From: Limnomonas spitsbergensis
Lineage: Eukaryota; Chlorophyta; Chlorophyceae; Chlamydomonadales
Direction: 5' to 3'
DNA length: 64,000 nucleotides
Assembly: GCA_037349105.1 (NCBI GenBank)
Contig: JAYJMM010000026.1
Location: forward strand, 744,001 to 808,000
This document shows positions 12,301-44,183 of this stretch, one piece after another. Below the pieces are notes generated by a model. That model did no database searches, was not told the origin of the DNA, and saw nothing but the letters and a program-made list of their open reading frames with translations. Positions within the stretch are counted from its first letter, which is position 1. Each line of letters opens with the position of its first letter. The position numbers were made by a program, and so were the translations under genes.

Positions 12301-15300
12301 TATATGCCCCTCCTTGAAGTCCTGACCACGACACTGCCCAGCCCCCTCCCAGCTCCACCATACCTCAGGCTTTCTCCGCCATGGCTGACCAAGTGCTGCA
12401 TGATGGACGGGAAAGAGAAGACATGGCCACAAGGCTGTGTGGCCAGGGCAAAGGGTTCAGGGTTACAAGTGGGCAAAAGAAACAGAGGCCAGGGGAACAA
12501 TGCAGCCGACATGACTTTCACAATAAGGTCGGAACTTTCAGGATTCAGGACGAGGCTGAATCCAAATGCCAAATCCCAGTCCCAATTGATGACAGAATAT
12601 ACTGACCATGCGCCAGGCCACAAGCACAGACAAATTCGTTTGGCTGCACAGCTCTCGAGGCAGCCTAGTGCAGTCTGCTACCGTGCAAGGATCTGATTAT
12701 TTTGGACAACCTAGAAAAGGAACGTCTGAGGCTGCAACAGGCGACTTAACCCAATTTGAGATCTCACCGTTATCTGGGGGCATATGGGCGGGCTGTCAAG
12801 GCTGATTGGACACTGCACCTTCTCGCTCGAAACAGCCATTTCAACCTGCAGCCAGGTGTTACATGTCAAGGGATCAACCTGTAGCCAGGTGTTACATGAC
12901 ATGGTTCCGACCTGTAGCCAGGTGTTACATGACAAGGGATCAACCTGTAGCCAGTTGTTACATGACAAGGGATCAACCTGTAGCCAGGTGTTACATGACA
13001 AGGGATCAACCTGTAGCCAGAAGTTACATGACAAGGGATCAACCTGTAGCCAGGTGTTACATGACAAGGGATCAACCTGTAGCCAGGTGTTACATGACAA
13101 GGGATCAACCTGTAGCCAGAAGTTACATGACAAGGGATCAACCTGTAGCCAGGTGTTACATGACAAGGGATCAACCTGTAGCCAGAAGTTACATGACAAG
13201 GGATCAACCTGTAGCCAGGTGTTACATGACAAGGGATCAACCTGTAGCCAGAAGTTACATGACAAGGGATCAACCTGTAGCCAGAAGTTACATGACAAGG
13301 GATCAACCTGTAGCCAGGTGTTACATGGCAAGGGATCAACCTGTAGCCAGGTGTTACATGACAAGGGATCAACCTGTAGCCAGGTGTTACATGACAAGGG
13401 ATCAACCTGTAGCCAGGTGTTACATGACAAGGGATCAACCTGTAGCCAGGTGTTACATGACAAGGGATCAACCTGTAGCCAGGTGTTACATGTCAAGGGA
13501 TCAACCTGTAGCCAGGTGTTACATGACAAGGGATCAACCTGTAGCCAGAAGTTACATGTCATGGTTCCGACCTGTAGCCAGAAGTTACATGACAAGGGAT
13601 CAACCTGTAGCCAGGTGTTACATGACAAGGGATCAACCTGTAGCCAGAAGTTACATGACAAGGGATCAACCTGTAGCCAGGTGTTACATGACAAGGGATC
13701 AACCTGTAGCCAGAAGTTACATGACAAGGGATCAACCTGTAGCCAGGTGTTACATGACAATGGATCAACCTGTAGCCAGGTGTTACATGACAAGGGATCA
13801 ACCTGTAGCCAGGTGTTACATGACAAGGGATCAACCTGTAGCCAGGTGTTACATGTCATGGTTCCGACCTGTAGCCAGGTGTTACATGACAAGGGATCAA
13901 CCTGTAGCCAGGTGTTACATGACAAGGGATCAACCTGTAGCCAGAAGTTACATGACAAGGGATCAACCTGTAGCCAGAAGTTACATGACAAGGGATCAAC
14001 CTGTAGCCAGGTGTTACATGACAAGGGATCAACCTGTAGCCAGGTGTTACATGACAAGGGATCAACCTGTAGCCAGAAGTTACATGACAAGGGATCAACC
14101 TGTAGCCAGAAGTTACATGACAAGGGATCAACCTGTAGTCAGGTGTTACATGTCATGGTCCCGACTTGTAGCCAGAGTTACATGACAAGGGATCAACCTG
14201 TAGCCAGGTGTTACATGACAATGGATCAACCTGTAGCCAGGTGTTACATGTCATGGTTCCGACCTGTAGCCAGAAGTTACATGACAAGGGATCAACCTGT
14301 AGCCAGGTGTTACATGACAAGGGATCAACCTGTAGCCAGAAGTTACATGACAAGGGATCAACCTGTAGCCAGGTGTTTCCACCCCTGCCCCCCCCCCACA
14401 CACATATTCGGTCACACACCTGCACTACATCTTCCCAATCAAACATGAGATCCGGGTCGGCGTGGAAGCGGACCAGGTCTACAGTATCTGCAGCAGGACA
14501 TAGGAGGGAGGGGGGGAGCAGCAGCAGGGCCATCAGAGGCAACAGGGGCAGCAGCAGCAGCAGGGCCTTCAGAGGCAACAGGGGCAGCAGCAGCATCAGG
14601 GCCATCAGACGCAACAGGGGCAGCAGCAGCAGGGCCATCAGAAGCAACAGGGGCAGCAGCAGCAGCAGAGCATTCAGAGGCAACAGGGGCAGCAGCAGCA
14701 GCAGGGCCACCAGAGGCAACAGGGGCAGCAGCAGCAGCAGGGCCATCAGAAGCAACAGGGGCAGCAGCAGCAGGCCAGATCCACCGCAACAAATGTACAA
14801 TCCAGACCAGTTAGGCAGAGAGGGTTAAGATGGTGCCATCAGAGGAGGTTTGATCACACCCACGTGGACAGCAGCGCCCCGATACAGGCAGATAAGCAAC
14901 CAAGCTTGCACAGCTGCCATCATTATGCACCATGTCATGAGGCTGGCCCCACAAACGCACCAGACACAAGGAAGCGGAAGTTGGCCTGCAGGAACTGGTT
15001 GCGGTCATACTTGGGAGGGCGGCCAACAGCATAACCCCTGCGATGGGAGGGGCAACATCCAACAATGATCCGGCAGATGAGCGTTTTTTGGTGTCAGGAG
15101 GTCAGGGACAGGATATAAAATACGAACAAACATGCCCCTTGCAGGGGAATTGGGCAGAAATTATGCAAAGATTGTCTCTCAGGCCCAACAGGCCAAAACC
15201 AATATGTTACTCTACGATGGCAGGGCAGGGGCAGGGCAGGGGCAGGGCAAGAGGCAGAGCAATGTTCTCCCCTCCGCCCACTTCCCCTCGGGGTGTTAAG

Positions 15301-16151
15301 AAATCCATTGGCAGCACCTTATTACTACCCTGCTTAATATCTTGAGACGGGAAGGGTATCTGAAAGCCTCTCCACTGGTAAGTATTCACCGTGCGAGCTC
15401 CACAGCTTTTGAGCAGGCTCCTCTCATGAAGGAATGCCTGGCTCCACTTTCATGTTCAGCAATAAGCAGACCCCTTCAGGTTGGCCAGGGTGCAATCACT
15501 GGGCTGACAGGGACACAAAAAGATACACCTAATGCTGGTCGCCAAAGCCGCCCCGGATGTAGAACCAGGTGCAACTGAATTTTAGCTGGAGTGAGCAAAA
15601 AATAAATGGGCCGATGAGGGACGGTCTTGTGTCAGCGCTTCAAAGTAAAGGGTGCGCGGTATATGGCACGATTCCTTTTGGAAAAGGCACCTGGTTGGGT
15701 GCACTGATTTTGTTGCAGCAACTCTGCACAGCCTATGCACTGGCAGCACTGCACCCTGGGCACAGTCAAGTCAGCAATAGACCACGCTGTGGGGCCGCCC
15801 AGCGGCCACCACCGGGCTGAAGGGGGACCAAAACTTTACCGAACATCCGCCAGTGGCAGAAGCAGCAGAGTCGCAGCAGTATGCCACCTTCTGCAGACCT
15901 ACTGTGGTGTAAGTTTGGCCAAAGAGACTTAAAATAGTAGTACTTCACCTTGAGCCACGGCCCCCTCCACCACCTCGACGCCCGCTGCCCATGCGTCCTG
16001 CCGATCCTGGTGCCTGCTCAGGTGAATTGAAATATTCATGAAGGGCAGGCCAGGACCAGCGCCCCAGAAAGGGGGACACGCACCCAGTCTACATGAGCAA
16101 GGCGGAACTGCTGGGTATGCGGTGTCATAATACAACTCAAGAATCCTAGGA

Positions 16152-16190
<39 letters not shown>

Positions 16191-16609
16191 CACAGTCCAT
16201 TCAGTGAGGTTGAGCTGCGGGCCATCTGGTGCCCAACATAAACGCATTGTTGTGCTGTCCGTGTTCTACTTGAGCAATGCATCTGCTACCGGTGTACTTG
16301 GATATATCTCAGGTATGTACATATTTACACACAAGCGGTGGCCGACACGGACGCACCCTTCCGTTGCCTGTGTAGGGCTGGAAGTTCAGCAGGTGGTTGG
16401 CGCTTGTGGATCCAGTCCTACCACCTCCTCGGCCTCGTGGAGGAACACCAGCTGCGACCGCCTCCCCTGGGAGGCTGGATTGAGTGCCCCGCGCAGGAGT
16501 ACCAGCTGTGGCCACTCCCCCCGTGAGGCTGGATGGAGTGCTATCATTAGGTTGCAGAGCTGTAGGGGCGCCGTTGCTTGCTCTTAGTTCACCCAAGGGC
16601 TGCTTCGGG
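6373..16609 (-). CDS. RNF10: RNF10-type RING finger protein with degenerate RING
   Basis: RNF10 homologue (RING E3 family linked in animals to ribosomal protein ubiquitination). Phase-consistent minus-strand exons: 16357 to about 16609 (contains SANHLLNFQ), 15949-16013 (RG-rich), 14961-15037 (YDRNQFLQANFRFLVS), 14420-14487 (DPDLMFDWEDVVQ), 12768-12845 (CPISLDSPPICPQIT), 12364-12434 (PCGHVFSFPSIMQHL), 11383-11875 (CPLCFAPIV, then LKVGDSISFQLLRRSRG), 8462-8762, 7983-8188, 7431-7559 (DGSWVFLHPINLRCLLQHY) and 6373-7212 (RFLAHLPTTATFQFAEVAL; ends GTLLFTTTQRKY). These blocks and their order match RNF10. Exons between 11383 and 8763 are uncertain; candidates begin at 10639 (FRIQNKPICYLDDS) and 9215 (ENEVGAERLAAEAEAVV). 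The first exon and start codon are not resolved. Three zinc ligands are Ser. The intron 12846-14419 is a 33-bp array. Confidence 0.88.
9475..9595 (-). mobile_element. partial copy of 192-bp TIR element family
   Basis: The minus strand reads CAGCTACAATTCAGCTACAT followed by a GGCCCTGCTGCTT block, as in the full copy at 59752-59943. It lies in the RNF10 gene between uncertain exons. Confidence 0.6.
12846..14374. repeat. 33-bp minisatellite copied from a 3' splice site
   Basis: About 46 copies of a 33-bp unit. On the minus strand each unit contains CACCTGGCTACAG|GTTGA. The true acceptor of the first RING exon at 12845/12846 reads CACCTGGCTGCAG|GTTGA, so the array starts at, and includes, that splice site. 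Units come as two main types (GTGTTAC or AAGTTAC on the plus strand) plus a rarer type with ATGGTTCCGAC. On the minus strand the proximal 40 or so units form one open frame, VDPLSCNTWLQ repeated, continuous with the RING exon. A 1-bp deletion near 14174 shifts the distal units. Confidence 0.97.
14515..14790. repeat. CAG-rich minisatellite, 33-36 bp unit
   Basis: Seven to eight imperfect units containing GGGCCATCAGAGGCAACAG and a variable (CAG)n run. It lies in the RNF10 intron between the exons 14961-15037 and 14420-14487. The Leu- or Ala-rich minus-strand ORFs over it are repeat products. Confidence 0.9.
15780..15862 (-). mobile_element. partial copy of 192-bp TIR element family
   Basis: The minus strand carries the conserved block around TTTTGGTCCC and GGTGGTGGCCGCTGGG, also seen in the copies at 59300 and 59880. 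Only the distal part of the element is recognisable. Intronic in the RNF10 gene. Confidence 0.5.
16154..16188. repeat. (AC)n microsatellite
   Basis: About 17 uninterrupted AC dinucleotides in an RNF10 intron, between exons 16357 and 16013. Confidence 0.97.
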
Positions 16610-17412
16610 CTGGAAGGACAAGGAGGGGCAAAAAAACAGGCTGGGAAGGGACATTGCATGATGGCCTGCTGCCTAAGTCGGCCATGCAGAATTCGAATGT
16701 TTGTGCTGAGCATAAGCATTGTGCTATTTCCTGGACGTGAAGCATATCCCACAGGAGATAAACCTTTTGCCTTACCCTTTGCTCAAAGCTGCTGACAACT
16801 GGCCTTGGGCATAGCCCTTGGAAGAGTATCCCTGTACCAAATCATAGCACGCGTCAGCAAACCCGTGGTGAGGAATGAGCAAAGGGTGACCGGCCTATTG
16901 CTTGTCACCTCTCTCTTCGCCCGTGATCGAGTACCTGTTTTGTCTCTGCCTGCTTCAGGTGCGGGCAAGGGTGGGGGTGAGCAAAGGTCGGAATATAGGA
17001 AAGACGATTGCATCGCACGAGGAATCGAGGATGCTTCAAACCTGTCGAATGTCCACCAGGGTTGAATTCGATCGGGGAATTAAATGATTCTGTGCCATGT
17101 TGTTGCTTTTCAATTTCAGCGCTGTGAGATCTGGGTGTAGATTCTGAAGTTGCTTGATTGGGGTTATTGTTCATAAAAATAAAAAGCACAGAGGGGTATT
17201 ATTGGACGCTCGACTTGGGGTACATAAGTAAGACGAAGCACTTCCTCTTGATTACCAGCAAACGGGTCGCTCTAACAGCGTGGAAATTGCAAGGTTTGCC
17301 AGGTATATCTAACTGGATGGTACAGGAACATATTGGTGATCGATATCATGATTAGGGTTAATGATTAGGGTCAACGAGGGTGCAGTCCAGTCTTTTTCCC
17401 TATAATCCGGAC
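16610..17412. other. upstream region of the RNF10 gene, first exon unresolved
   Basis: About 800 bp beyond the last RNF10 exon I can place. The 5' UTR, first exon and promoter should lie here. An acceptor-like TTGTCCTTCCAG (minus strand, near 16610) suggests that the exon ending at 16357 is internal. Short minus-strand frames exist (for example 16783-17013), but none can be tied to the gene by splice phase. Confidence 0.4.
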
Positions 17413-17772
17413 TCAATACCTCCTTCTTCTCATACACATATCATCCTTCTGGGCACCGCAGGCTTCCTCTTTCGTCCTGCCGATAAAATCCTCAGCATGC
17501 TCGGTATCTCCAAACACGACATCTCCTCCGTCCTCAGCCGTCTCACGAAGCATACCATACGCTGCCATATAAACATCCTTCGTCAGCGTCGCCATCTGGA
17601 AAACTCCCCTGCCCATTATTGTCCGGTACCCCTTGACGATCCTCCTTAACCACAAAGTTTTTTGTCTCCCGGTGTACGGCATTTCAAATCCCGTATTCCT
17701 CAAGCCACGCTCAGGCGTTTTCTTTCTTTCTTTCTTCCTCTTTAGATGGACCAGGCCACCCTGCTCATCCAT
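17413..17772 (-). CDS. unrecognised 119-codon ORF
   Basis: A single open frame of balanced composition, with segments such as VFQMATLTKDVYMAAYGML and DGGDVVFGDTEHAEDFIGRT. Third codon positions are less GC-rich than in neighbouring exons, which could mean a decayed element or an unusual source. The plus strand offers a competing short exon at 17747-17830, framed by a strong pyrimidine tract plus TTTAG and by GTAAGT, so only one strand can be right. No family recognised. Confidence 0.25.
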   Translation of the reverse strand: MDEQGGLVHLKRKKERKKTPERGLRNTGFEMPYTGRQKTLWLRRIVKGYRTIMGRGVFQMATLTKDVYMAAYGMLRETAEDGGDVVFGDTEHAEDFIGRTKEEACGAQKDDMCMRRRRY

Positions 17773-18329
17773 CGCAAATGGTACCGCGGTGTCACAGCGG
17801 CAGGAACAGCGCTTCTTGGTTCAGAAGTAAGTTAAAGGTTGATTGGCAGCATCTAGTGTGCAATGCCTCGCCAACTGCGAACGGCACTGACAGTGTTTTG
17901 ATGGTTTCAACGTTAGAAATGCTGCAGTGATGCCGTTTTTCGGTTTGAGTGGCGACGTTGGGGATCACTTTGGGGCCTCTGATTTGGGGTGGATGTATGG
18001 CAGTAGTGTGTTCAAAGCTAATGGGTTGCCGAGGTGGGGAATCAGCTTTTGTGCAGGCCTTATAGCGGCCATGGTTTATGACAGAGGTCTCTGGTTTATG
18101 ATTTCCACGCGTCGGAAATCCACACATTTCTTGGTGTGATAGGACTATAGGAGGCCACTGAAGGCCACAGCCACAGTAGGCCGTAGTACGGTAGTAGAAA
18201 TTTCACCGCGAAACAGCGCAGCTAGTCCATTGAATGTTCGATACCTCCTGTTTGAGCGCATTGCATGGTCGCGAAAAGGCTCGGGAGCTCGGGGATGGCG
18301 TCCGCACAACTCCGAACCTGCTGATCGGG

Positions 18330-18430
18330 TGCCTGCTGATCAGTTGAATGATCAATACGATCGGGATTCAAACCCATGCTGACTCAGCAGGTTCTGAGTG
18401 GTCGAGACGCTCACCACGACTCCTTGAGGC
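18330..18430 (-). other. tRNA-like RNA polymerase III promoter relic, possible SINE head
   Basis: On the minus strand a B-box-like GGGTTTGAATCCC lies about 35-40 nt downstream of an A-box-like GTGGTGAGCGTCTCGACC. A short stem, ACTCAG with CTGAGT, lies between them. The anticodon arm has the wrong loop size and no acceptor stem closes properly, so I do not call a functional tRNA. Confidence 0.35.
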
Positions 18431-18529
18431 TTTCCGCTACAATGCCACGCTCTGCAACAGGCGGTATTGAGTCCTGCTCAGTCATTACATGGGCTATCTG
18501 AGCTGCCTCGCGTGCTGACTATGTATCAT

Positions 18530-18685
18530 GCTACTGTGGCCTAGTTTTAGGGTCTAGGGCCAACTGCTGTGGCTTACTGTGGCCTAGATTTAGGTTTTAG
18601 GGCCTACTGTGGCCTACTGTGTCCTAGTTTTAGGGTTTAGGGCCTACTGTGGCTTACTTACTGCAGGTACATACTGTGGCCTACT
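18530..18685. repeat. degenerate TACTGTGGCCTA / TTTTAGGG repeats
   Basis: Repeated blocks TACTGTGGCCTA alternate with TTTTAGGG and TTTAGGG, which are algal telomere-like. Irregular spacing suggests an old minisatellite rather than a telomere end. Confidence 0.6.
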
Positions 18686-18699
18686 ATTCACGCGACGAT

Positions 18700-20238
18700 C
18701 AGGGCGGGTCATATGTATCGTAACAACGTGGACAGGCCCAGCAGTGATGGGAGATTCGGGCATGAATTGATATCAGTTACACATTGACTGTGCTCCAACC
18801 TGATTGCTAGCAGTGCACTAATACTGGTAGGCACCAACTGTCCCTTGATAATCAAACGCAAACACAGTGGGCTTTGGGAGTCCACTTGACAAAATCACCG
18901 AGTCCAATAAATTTATGTTTTGAGATAACTTGGCCATGCTGAGGATCCTGCCTCTGATTTTTTGAGGATGTTCTATTGCCATGCTGGCCTCCATAGCTGA
19001 AGTATTACCTCATGTAAAACCTAGGGTTGTGGCTCTGAAACCACCAGTGCTGTTTTTTTCATCCTCTCTCAAAACCAGTCATCGGCAGATCTGGCTGGCT
19101 CAGCTCAGATCAGAAGGGGCGCGTCCCCAGCTACAAGTGGTCCATGTCCTTGCTGAAGAACCTCTGACTGTTGGGGGGGGGCATAGCAAGGTGGCCAGGG
19201 CCCAGGGCTTGCTGGCATCGTCGCCTCTGTACGATAACTCAACTGACATGCTCAAGCTATGGCGAGAAGCTGGTGGAAGCTGACCAGGGACCCCCACCAG
19301 CTGGGCAAGCAGGCAGCTGAAGATGACGTCAAGGGCGTATACCTCACACGTCGCAATGCCACCCGGAGACGGGTCTGATTTTCTGTGTGTAATATTGTAT
19401 GATCATCAACAGCAAATGAAATTATGATTGCAACAGTGTAGCTATCGTGCCAATCTGAAAAAAATAGTACAATACTAAAATTGCTTTAACATAATAATTG
19501 GATACCCCTCCCCCTCCCTCCCCCCCCATTTTGATCCTCCATGTTTCCCAGCCCCCTGGGCCAAAATCAAATTTTAAGATCGAATACGAAAAGCTCTCGC
19601 CAAGCTCTACAGCTTTCGATGATGGGGGGATTGAGGGGTATCCAATTATTATTTGCCCCCCCCTCCCCTCGTATCGGGCTATTTTATTCCCGTCCGTCCA
19701 TTTCCCCTCCACCTCAACTATCAGACCTGATCTGGCTCACCCACCTCCGCCTGGACCTCCCACCTAAACGCGTTCACCAGCACGGCACCCCGTTCCGGAA
19801 ACTCATGTGACCAGAGCCTTTTCAGCATGGCCCAGTGGTGGAACGTCATTGACCGTTCCGGTAAATTCGTCACCGGTACGGCACTCGGTTCGGTATGGTA
19901 GTTTAGCGCGAAACGAAATCAAATTTAATTCTGTTCTCTAATTCAGAGACCAGTACAGATGTAATGACACCACTGCTGACTTTCGCATTACCCACTTGCC
20001 CGAGGGGGTCGTTCTTGGCTTTAGACAAGCCCTTTAATTCGAAGCTGGGTTGAACGCCTCTCGCTCTGGAGCTTGAAATTCGTATGCCAAATGTATCCTA
20101 GATGTAGTATCTGATGCCATGCATTTCGGGTACCTCACACACTGATGACTGCTGACAATCCTGGTCCAGGGAATGCAAGCAGTTATCAACATCAAAACCT
20201 ACGAATATGTCTTCTGGCTTGAGTAACTATATCATGTC
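18700..20238. other. 1.5 kb without a supported gene
   Basis: No exon with a consistent pair of splice sites found. A pyrimidine-rich block lies near 19500-19760, and a dispersed-repeat fragment (TTTCAGCATGGCCCAG) near 19825. Confidence 0.4.
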
Positions 20239-20716
20239 ATGGCGAAGCTGCCCCCAACGGAGTCAGCACTAACAGCCCTGCTGCTCTTCAACCTGCCCTA
20301 CAACTTGAAAGGTTTAGTCATATCTGGCACCAACCAGTACTAAGTAACCGTTAGCAGCTTCCCTGCATTTGAGCAATTTATCAGCAACCTACAGCGGCCT
20401 ACTGACACCCACTGGAACCGTGTGTACATGGAGGAGCAGGGTGTTCAGATGCTGCTCAAATATGCCTGCTATTTTGGCAGCAAGGCGAAGTGGGAGGTGG
20501 GTGGAATACAGCCAGAGGATTTCAATCGCGAGAGATCAGAAAGCCACCAACGAGTGTCAATGCCCAGCTTCAGTACTTGCATACATTGATCCCGACTACA
20601 TTCATTTCCTCATGTTGGCAAGCGTCCCTTGCAACATGATTCGGTCCTCCACCACCAGCAACCTCAGGCTGGACCTGGGCCACAAGAGCAACACGCCCAA
20701 CAATCTTGGGGACTAA
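20239..20716 (+). pseudogene. decayed ORF with one internal stop and a late frame change
   Basis: Starting at 20239 the frame reads MAKLPPTESALTALLLFNLP, meets a TAA at 20341, then continues in the same frame with FPAFEQFISNLQRPTDTHW and LLKYACYFGSKAKWEV up to a stop near 20589. A neighbouring frame then carries SVLAYIDPDYIHFLMLASVP to 20716. One stop plus one frame change over 160 codons of protein-like sequence fits a decaying gene or transposon ORF. Family not recognised. Confidence 0.35.
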
Positions 20717-21802
20717 ATGTCCCTGCCCAAATACCAGAGGTGAGCTGATACCATAAAAACAAATATCCAAGCTGAAAAATACTGGTTCTGGTATTGTTCT
20801 GGTCCTTGCACTATGATATTCAGGATAACAACTGATCCGGGGTCTGGTGTTGACGTGTGTCACCGGTGGCGCTCTTTCCCGGCTGATCAAGGATGCTGGG
20901 GGCAGGATCCGGACAGCGGACGGCGTGACTATGCACAATGCCGATGCTGGCTCTTGCCCGACAGAGATGGCCACTTGGAATAACAGCGGGCGCGCCAATC
21001 CTGGGGCAGCGCCTGCATGCCTACGACCAGCCTGCCATGCAAGAGTACATGAGGGATGGACCAAAAAGGCAGGGACGGTACATCAGTTGGGAAACTGGGG
21101 CTAGTAAGATCAAGTTGCGTCCCCAGGACCGTTATTGTGCTGAAAGGGTCATGGGGCCTTGCACACCACAAGCATCCTGATCTCCCTCCCATCAGACGCA
21201 CGGCCCACCAGCATGGCGTCCAACGAAGCCCCCATGGAGGGCCATGACAACACTGTTGGCCACGGCTGGGGGAGGCGAAGACATTTCCACTCTGATGAGG
21301 CTGCATTCTTGCACCTCCATGGCAGATGTACCACTGAACAAAGGGATTGCCGCATGCTACTGTCCAACAACGTGATCAAGCGGTTGCCCTTGTGCGCTCA
21401 GCCCCACTGCATGGGCACTGAGTCCTCCTCATGACTGCTGTTGCTGCTGAATTCTGCCACTGTCTCTGCTGCCGCTGTGGGGCTGCTCCAGCTGCTTTCC
21501 ATTACCCTAGCTGCTGCTGGCTCGAGGAAGCTTACGAAGGCAGCCGCCCTGGATGTTTTGACGACGCCCTCGTGCGTTGCTCACCAGCCAAGGTGAGATC
21601 TGCGGGTGCTGACCAAGGTATGAAGTGGGAAAGCGACTTTGGTATGAACGCATCGAAAAAGACAGAAGTAGCAACAAGTAGCGAGAGGCTAAAACTTTGG
21701 CATGAGTCAAGATGTCCTCCAAGGTAAAGCATCCAACATGCAGGCCAGCTTTTAAGGAACACCTACTTCGGTCTCGTCGGACCAGACATATGTGACCTTT
21801 AA

Positions 21803-22363
21803 ATGGTGAGGGGATGCTCTACTCCCACCACGTTGCATGATGTACAGCAGTTAATCATCAATATCAGCAATGCAATAGGTGAGACGTGGAAACTCTGCAA
21901 AGGGGGCATCAAGGGGCCTAGCTGTCCAGCTAAATTACTGATCACTCATCAGCAATTCAGCGGCTCTTCCTGCTTCGAACCATGCAACATGAAGTCCAGT
22001 AAAAACCATACTGGATCCTGGTATTCCCACCTCGAGTCTTACATGGGTGCAAAGGTGGACCACCATGTTCTTGCCTTTGTGGACCCTAACATGGGTATGT
22101 GGCTGCAAGAGGTATTGGCCATCACATCAAAACTACATGCGTGGGCCTCCCCATCCATGCACCTGTTATGCACATATGAAATGGATGCGCATATGGGCAG
22201 GTATTGGGGAGAGGAGGGGGGTCATTGCTTTGTTGCTGCTGTCCCAAAATTGTCTGGGCTAAGACCCTCCTCGTGCTCTGCCCCTTGCAGCCCCAGAAAG
22301 GAGATTGCTGGCCTGCCATGTCATCATGTGCGTGTGGAGTTTGCAACAGTCCAGCAGCAATAG
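21803..22363 (+). CDS. 186-codon ORF, doubtful
   Basis: Open frame starting MVRGCSTPTTLHDVQQLIIN, with segments such as DHHVLAFVDPNMGMWLQEVL and SMHLLCTYEMDAHMGRYW. Composition is plausible, but there is no recognisable domain and no splice support, and the surrounding 18.7-23.1 kb has no other gene. It could be a transposon remnant. Confidence 0.25.
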   Translation: MVRGCSTPTTLHDVQQLIINISNAIGETWKLCKGGIKGPSCPAKLLITHQQFSGSSCFEPCNMKSSKNHTGSWYSHLESYMGAKVDHHVLAFVDPNMGMWLQEVLAITSKLHAWASPSMHLLCTYEMDAHMGRYWGEEGGHCFVAAVPKLSGLRPSSCSAPCSPRKEIAGLPCHHVRVEFATVQQQ

Positions 22364-23119
22364 ACCCCAGACAGCAGTTGAAAGTGAGTTGATGACTCGC
22401 CATATCAACAAGAGAAACTCCATAATCAATTGAGGATGTTCGTATTGCACGGAGGTAGTGAAGATTCAGATTTTGTGATTTCCAAACACCCCTAAGTCAA
22501 ACTGCAGTTTGCCCCACTCAGTCTGCCTCCTCCTTTACTCAAGCGCGCTTCACTCAGCATGTGTACTGCATACTGTGATACTATACATGCATGACAGCTG
22601 TACCTCAGCACAGGCAGAGCAGCATATCATATTCATGTGTTGTGTTGTGGTACAACATGATGAGACACAACATGTCCATGAGAGCGTGGCAGGGTCTTTG
22701 CACAGCATGTTCAACAGTGGTGGCAGTACAGCTCTCCAGACCCAACATGGTATTGCAATACCTAAGATGGCAGGTTCCATGTACTGCCCAGTACAATTAC
22801 AGCCATGCAATTATAATCAGGAGTGATTGCATGGCTGACAAACAATCCAGAAATAATCAGCGCGCTTGTCATCGCGCTTCAGTCTGGAGCAGGCGGCACA
22901 CAATACGATGACTAGTGCGCCTGAACGCACCTGCCTGTTTCAAAATTACCTTTACTGACGGGACAATACCAGCGTAGACATTTTAATCATCGGCATTTAC
23001 CGCAAGGTGTAAGAACCGACGGGCTTCGTGGATTCTGGAAGTCTTAGTTCAGATCCTGGGAAGATTATCGAGTATACTTCCTCAGCCCAGCGATTGCTGC
23101 TGTTATTGTTGCGTCAAAC
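22364..23119. promoter_or_regulatory. upstream region of the CHD gene
   Basis: About 750 bp before the CHD start codon, without a supported exon. No clear TATA box near the start. The ATG context is AAACATGG, with A at -3 and G at +4, which is favourable for initiation. The transcription start cannot be fixed from sequence alone. Confidence 0.4.

Positions 23120-44183
<21,064 letters not shown>

Noticed and set aside
1..14374. CRISPR-like regular repeats
   Set aside because: Units are directly contiguous with no unique spacers and vary within the unit; this is minisatellite structure in a eukaryotic genome.
12784..14448. Plus-strand ORFs of 459-554 codons, minus-strand ORFs of 91-470 codons
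   Set aside because: They are translations of the 33-bp array; all frames are open because the unit is a multiple of three. Only the minus-strand frame continuous with the RING exon is of interest.
18530..18685. Chromosome end or internal telomere array
   Set aside because: TTTTAGGG-like motifs are few and irregular and are mixed with another repeat; unique genes continue on both sides.
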